From the NCBI RefSeq assembly GCF_023896955.1, contig NZ_JAMHIW010000001.1:744001-808000 (forward strand): a stretch of 64,000 nucleotides of DNA, in the 5' to 3' direction. Under the pieces are notes generated by a model. That model was not told the origin of the DNA. It searched no databases and worked only from the letters and a program-made list of their open reading frames with translations. Positions 61,013 to 64,000 of the stretch are shown here, one piece after another (the stretch's first letter is position 1; each line of letters begins with the position of its first letter). This DNA is from Micromonospora sp. RHAY321. Lineage in GTDB: Bacteria > Actinomycetota > Actinomycetes > Mycobacteriales > Micromonosporaceae. A program made the translations under genes and the position numbers.

Positions 61013-62456
61013 CCATCACCGCCCGGTAGAGCGTGCGGGTGCCCGACGGCAGCTCGACCCGGTCGGTGATCCGGCCCCGGGCGGCGAGCAGCCGCTCGAA
61101 GACGTCGCGCTGGTAGTCGGGGAAGAGACCATCGGGCTTGTTGGCCAGCAGCCGACCGGCCATCGGGTCCTGTGGGTGGACGAACTCCACCACCACGGCA
61201 CCGCCCGGGGCGGTCAGCCCGGCCAGCCAGTCGATCACCTCCGGCAGCGGCACGTTGCGCCCGATCGCCAGGTGGTGCACCACGGCCAGGGCGAGCACCG
61301 TGTCGGCCGCCGCGCGCTCGGCGAAGCCGGCCCGCTCGACGCCGCGCCAGCCGCCACCGGGCGACGGGTCGGCGAGATCCAGCACCAGCGGCAGGATCCG
61401 CCGCTGACCCTCGGCCCGCAGCGCCCGGTACAGGTCGTCGACCACGGCCGGGTCCTGCTCGACGGCCACCACGTAGTCGGCGTGCTCGGCGGCCAGCCGC
61501 GAGTACCGGCCGTCGTTGGCGCCGAGGTCGAGCACGAGGCGGGGCCGGGTGCCGGCGGTCAGCGCGGCGGTCACGAACTGCTCCTTGGCCGCCCGGTCCT
61601 GGGCCGAGTAGCCGCAGGTGCGCTGGTAGTCCGACCAGTGGCTGACCGGAGGGCGGTGGTCCAGCTTGCGGACGAGTTTCTCGATGCCGCGCACGGTGGC
61701 CAGCAGCAGCTCCCGGGAGAAGCCGGCGGCCCGAAGCTGGGCGCGTACGTCGGTCGTGCTGGCGGCGGCGTTGCGCTGCTGCATCGCACCGTGCAGGTGC
61801 AGGTGGGTGAGCACGCCGGGGCGCAGCCGGCGGGCCCCGGCGAAGAGCGGGCGGAGCTGGTCGGCCTCGATGCCGTCGACCTGGGCGCGCAGCCACGGCT
61901 GGAAGTCGACTCCCAGGTGGGCGGTGAGCAGCAGCGGATAGAGCACCGTCTGGCAGAACTGCCGGTAGCCAGCCCACGGCTCGCCGTCGCGCACCGGCTC
62001 GAAGGAGCCGACGTCGATGAAGACCGGGTCCGTGCCGCGCCACTGCAGGTTGTACGCCGAGCCGTCCTTCGTGGTGAAGCCGTCGGCGAGCGCGTCGCGC
62101 AGGATCTCCAGGTGCAGCAGCGCGGCGTCGCGCAGCATGGTGAAGGACCACTCGTACGGGTGGGAGACGAACGGGATGCGTTCGTGGCGCAGCACCGCCG
62201 CCCACGGCGCCCCGGCGGCGGTGGGCACCAGCGCCGGTGGGGCGTCCTCGGTGGCGCAGACCTTGCCCCCGGCCACCAGCGCCGGGAAGAACACGCTCGC
62301 CGTCAGTGCCCGCCAGTGCTCGGCCGCCTGCGTGTCGAGCCCGCGCAGCACCTCGTCGCCGACGTGGAAGACCCGGTTGGCCGGGTCACGGAAGGACGCG
62401 GGCTCGGGCCGTACCTCGGTGGGTGCGGTCGCCATCGCCGGTACGGGCCGGCTCAC
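61005..62456 (-). CDS. SAM-dependent methyltransferase (nodulation/glycan-type)
   Basis: A 483-residue protein from GTG 62456, chosen because it overlaps the previous stop as GTGA. The N-terminal part (HEWSF-type region: FVSHPYEWSFTMLRDAALLH, VFIDVGSFEPVRDGEPWAGY) precedes a Rossmann methyltransferase domain with motif I LVLDLGANDGRYSRLAAEHA at about 305-325 and LALAVVHHLAIGRNVPLPEV later. The plan is that of NoeA-like proteins found in polysaccharide loci. An ATG at 62435 is the alternative start. The likely role is methylation in envelope glycan modification together with the sulfatase-fold partner. Confidence 0.8.
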   Translation of the reverse strand: MSRPVPAMATAPTEVRPEPASFRDPANRVFHVGDEVLRGLDTQAAEHWRALTASVFFPALVAGGKVCATEDAPPALVPTAAGAPWAAVLRHERIPFVSHPYEWSFTMLRDAALLHLEILRDALADGFTTKDGSAYNLQWRGTDPVFIDVGSFEPVRDGEPWAGYRQFCQTVLYPLLLTAHLGVDFQPWLRAQVDGIEADQLRPLFAGARRLRPGVLTHLHLHGAMQQRNAAASTTDVRAQLRAAGFSRELLLATVRGIEKLVRKLDHRPPVSHWSDYQRTCGYSAQDRAAKEQFVTAALTAGTRPRLVLDLGANDGRYSRLAAEHADYVVAVEQDPAVVDDLYRALRAEGQRRILPLVLDLADPSPGGGWRGVERAGFAERAAADTVLALAVVHHLAIGRNVPLPEVIDWLAGLTAPGGAVVVEFVHPQDPMAGRLLANKPDGLFPDYQRDVFERLLAARGRITDRVELPSGTRTLYRAVMGG

Positions 62457-62602
62457 CGCTGGTCGGTGGGCTGCCGGCGGAACCGGTCGACCAGTCGCCG
62501 CCAGTAGAGCTTGGCGGCGACCGCGGCCCCGGCCACCCCGCCGACCACCGCCTGCACGATCAGGCTGCCGGATCCCGCGTCCAGGTAGGCCAGATGGATC
62601 AC
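62453..62602 (-). CDS. 49-residue single-pass membrane protein
   Basis: A small gene from GTG 62602 with AAGGAG about 7 nt upstream. The product begins IHLAYLDAGSGSLIVQAVVG after the start, continues as a glycine/alanine-rich membrane helix (GGVAGAAVAAKLYW) and ends in a basic tail. The YLDAGSGS(L/M) motif recurs in small actinobacterial proteins next to envelope genes. Its TGA overlaps the methyltransferase GTG (GTGA), so it is translationally coupled and first in this three-gene operon. Confidence 0.75.
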   Translation of the reverse strand: MIHLAYLDAGSGSLIVQAVVGGVAGAAVAAKLYWRRLVDRFRRQPTDQR

Positions 62603-62809
62603 CGATCGCTCCTTCCCCTCGCCCGTCTCGACACCGGCGTCCCGGGCGTGCAGCGGTGAGGCTTTTGACCCAGAAAGCCGGACTTGTCTGCCACCGTACG
62701 CTGATCGCCGAGGTCGTACGGGGCACATCGGCGGACTCCCAGGCACGCCACAGGGATGCGACCGGAAGTCGCTGGCGTCCCCTGGCGTCCGCCCGGAATG
62801 ATCTCCGGC

Positions 62810-63712
62810 ATGACGCTGCACCAGGACGAGGTCGCGATCGACGAGACGGTCGTCCGGTCGCTGCTGCGGGCGCAGTGCCCGCAGTGGGCCGACCTGCCGC
62901 TGTCGCCGGCCGGAGCCGGCACCGACAACACGATGTACCGGCTCGGCGACGACCTGCTGCTGCGCCTTCCACGAACCGTCGACAAGGCCCGGTCGCTGCG
63001 CACGGAGCAGGAGTGGCTCCCCCGGTTGGCGCCGCTACTGGGGTGCTCGGTCCCGCGTCCGGTCCACGCCGGCACGCCCATCGCCGCGTACCCGATCCCC
63101 TGGGCGGTGTATCGCTGGATCGACGGGCACGAGCCCACCCCGGACACCGTCCGGGACTGGGCCGCCTTCGGTGGCGACCTGGCGACGTTCGTACGGGAAC
63201 TGCACGGGGTCGACCTGATGGGAGCGACCCGCGCGGACGGGCTCAGCTGGTACCGCGGCGGCCCCCTCCAGGCGTGGGACGACCCAGCCAGCACGTACTT
63301 CGACGACTGCCGGGCCGACGACACGCTCGACGTGGCGACCCTGGAACGGCTGTGGCGCACCGCGCTCGCCCTGCCGGAACCCTCCGGCCCACACGTGTGG
63401 CTGCACGGTGACCTCCGGCCCACCAACATCCTGGTGCAGGACGGCAAGCTCCACGCGGTCATCGACTTCGGCGCCCTCTCGGTCGGGTTTCCCGACGCCG
63501 AGCACGCCCCGGTCTGGGACCTGCCACCGCAGGCCCGACGGGCCTACTGGGACGCGCTGAGCCTCGACGAGGCGACGTGGACGCGCGCCCGGGCCTGGGC
63601 CATCGCGGTGGGCGTCAGCGGCGTCTCGTACTACCGGCACACCTATCCCGCGTTCGTCGCCGAATGCCGGGCGCGACTTCAGGCGATCCTCGCCGACGCC
63701 GCAACCCGGTGA
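62810..63712 (+). CDS. Aminoglycoside phosphotransferase (APH) family kinase
   Basis: A 300-residue APH-fold kinase. The nucleotide-binding N-lobe is PAGAGTDNTMYRLGDDLLLR. The catalytic loop is VWLHGDLRPTNILVQDGKLH (HGD-x4-N, catalytic Asp) and the metal site is AVIDFGALSVGFPDAEHAPV. Family members phosphorylate small alcohols or amino sugars, with only some giving drug resistance, so the substrate is open. ATG 62810 is taken; ATG 62798 is also possible. It is divergent from the methyltransferase operon. Confidence 0.85.
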   Translation: MTLHQDEVAIDETVVRSLLRAQCPQWADLPLSPAGAGTDNTMYRLGDDLLLRLPRTVDKARSLRTEQEWLPRLAPLLGCSVPRPVHAGTPIAAYPIPWAVYRWIDGHEPTPDTVRDWAAFGGDLATFVRELHGVDLMGATRADGLSWYRGGPLQAWDDPASTYFDDCRADDTLDVATLERLWRTALALPEPSGPHVWLHGDLRPTNILVQDGKLHAVIDFGALSVGFPDAEHAPVWDLPPQARRAYWDALSLDEATWTRARAWAIAVGVSGVSYYRHTYPAFVAECRARLQAILADAATR

Positions 63713-63736
63713 CCGTCCCGCCGATACGCTGCGGAC

Positions 63737-64000
63737 GTGCGCTGGGTGGTTGTCGACGTACCGCTGGACTCCTCCGGGGCCGGCCGCGGTGAGGAGCGGG
63801 CTCCGGCCGCGCTGCGCGGCGCCGGTCTGGTGGACGCCCTGGGCGCCGACGACGGCGGCCGGGTCGACGAGGCGCTGTTGCGGGACCCGGCCCGGGACCC
63901 GGCGAGCGGCCTGATCGGCGCCGCCGGTCTGCGCCGCGCCGGCGAGGCTGTCACCGCCCGCATCGCGGCACTGATGGCCGAGGGTCGTCGGCCGCTGGTG
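63737..64000 (+). CDS. Arginase-family (ureohydrolase) protein, C-terminus beyond the window
   Basis: 88 residues are visible from GTG 63737: RWVVVDVPLDSSGAGRGEER, then APAALRGAGLVDALGADDGG. This is the usual N-terminus of arginase/agmatinase-like proteins, with the G-x-x-x-G-P/A-x-x-L-R pattern (GRGEERAPAALRGAGL). The metal-binding histidines and DxHxD motif would lie beyond position 64000, so the assignment rests on the N-terminal pattern. It follows the APH gene by 24 bp and is probably co-transcribed. Confidence 0.65.
   Translation, partial: MRWVVVDVPLDSSGAGRGEERAPAALRGAGLVDALGADDGGRVDEALLRDPARDPASGLIGAAGLRRAGEAVTARIAALMAEGRRPLV

Overview
The window is 64 kb of very GC-rich DNA with strong G/C third-position bias and many GTG starts. 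It carries a mycothiol-dependent enzyme family, a DUF3817 protein, a BldD-like XRE regulator, a Rv2629-type ribosome factor and a TreY/TreZ/GlgX pathway. Together these point to an actinomycete chromosome, most likely a Micromonosporaceae (Micromonospora-like) genome. That placement is an inference from gene content and style, not from a marker gene. I saw no rRNA, tRNA or CRISPR array.

Layout. 1-9.6 kb: an unidentified partial gene; a CDGSH iron-sulfur protein convergent with a three-gene minus-strand operon (Rv2629-type ribosome factor, TPP-dependent pyruvate oxidase-like enzyme, haem-oxygenase-fold iron enzyme); a haloacid-dehalogenase-like alpha/beta hydrolase; a GCS2-type glutamate-cysteine ligase; and a GNAT acetyltransferase. 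9.8-19.7 kb: mostly single genes, namely an S66 carboxypeptidase, LtrA, a mycothiol-dependent isomerase, a beta-helix membrane protein, DUF2267, DUF1062, a VOC protein, a secreted SH3-like protein, DUF6584 and a proline iminopeptidase-like hydrolase. An IS630 transposase remnant lies at 12.4 kb. 19.8-23.5 kb: an SCP2 domain protein coupled to an amylo-1,6-glucosidase-like enzyme, then a secreted GH43 protein.

23.7-30.1 kb holds a two-gene conflict-type system: a Trypsin-co-occurring domain (CU044_2847 family) protein overlapping a 2014-residue trypsin-NACHT-HEAT-TPR protein. 30.2-39.8 kb is ordinary accessory DNA: carbonic anhydrase; DHFR-like/HxlR and alcohol dehydrogenase/TetR divergent pairs with clear palindromic operators; a possible papain-fold protein; a DUF4097/hydrolase operon; TMEM175; VOC; SMI1/KNR4.

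39.9-49.1 kb looks like a defence island. It contains two XRE regulators, a three-gene operon that fits the ABC-three-component (ABC-3C) plan (DUF4297/Cap4-like nuclease, small winged-helix-like middle component, Rad50-like ATPase with a CxxC/CxxC insert), and a second three-gene operon ending in a coiled-coil CHAT (caspase-like) protease. An exact 20-bp repeat lies on each side of the CHAT operon, and a third partial copy lies beside it.

49.4-57.3 kb is glycogen/trehalose metabolism: TreZ, TreY and GlgX in one minus-strand operon, divergent from a GT4 glucosyltransferase. TreY and TreZ turn alpha-1,4-glucan ends into trehalose, GlgX removes branches, and the GT4 enzyme probably makes alpha-1,4-glucan. 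57.5-64 kb: citrate synthase, a translationally coupled envelope-type operon (49-residue membrane protein, methyltransferase, sulfatase-fold membrane protein), an APH-fold kinase and the start of an arginase-family gene.

The strongest leads are the ABC-3C operon, the CHAT operon with its flanking repeats, and the trypsin-NACHT-TPR module.
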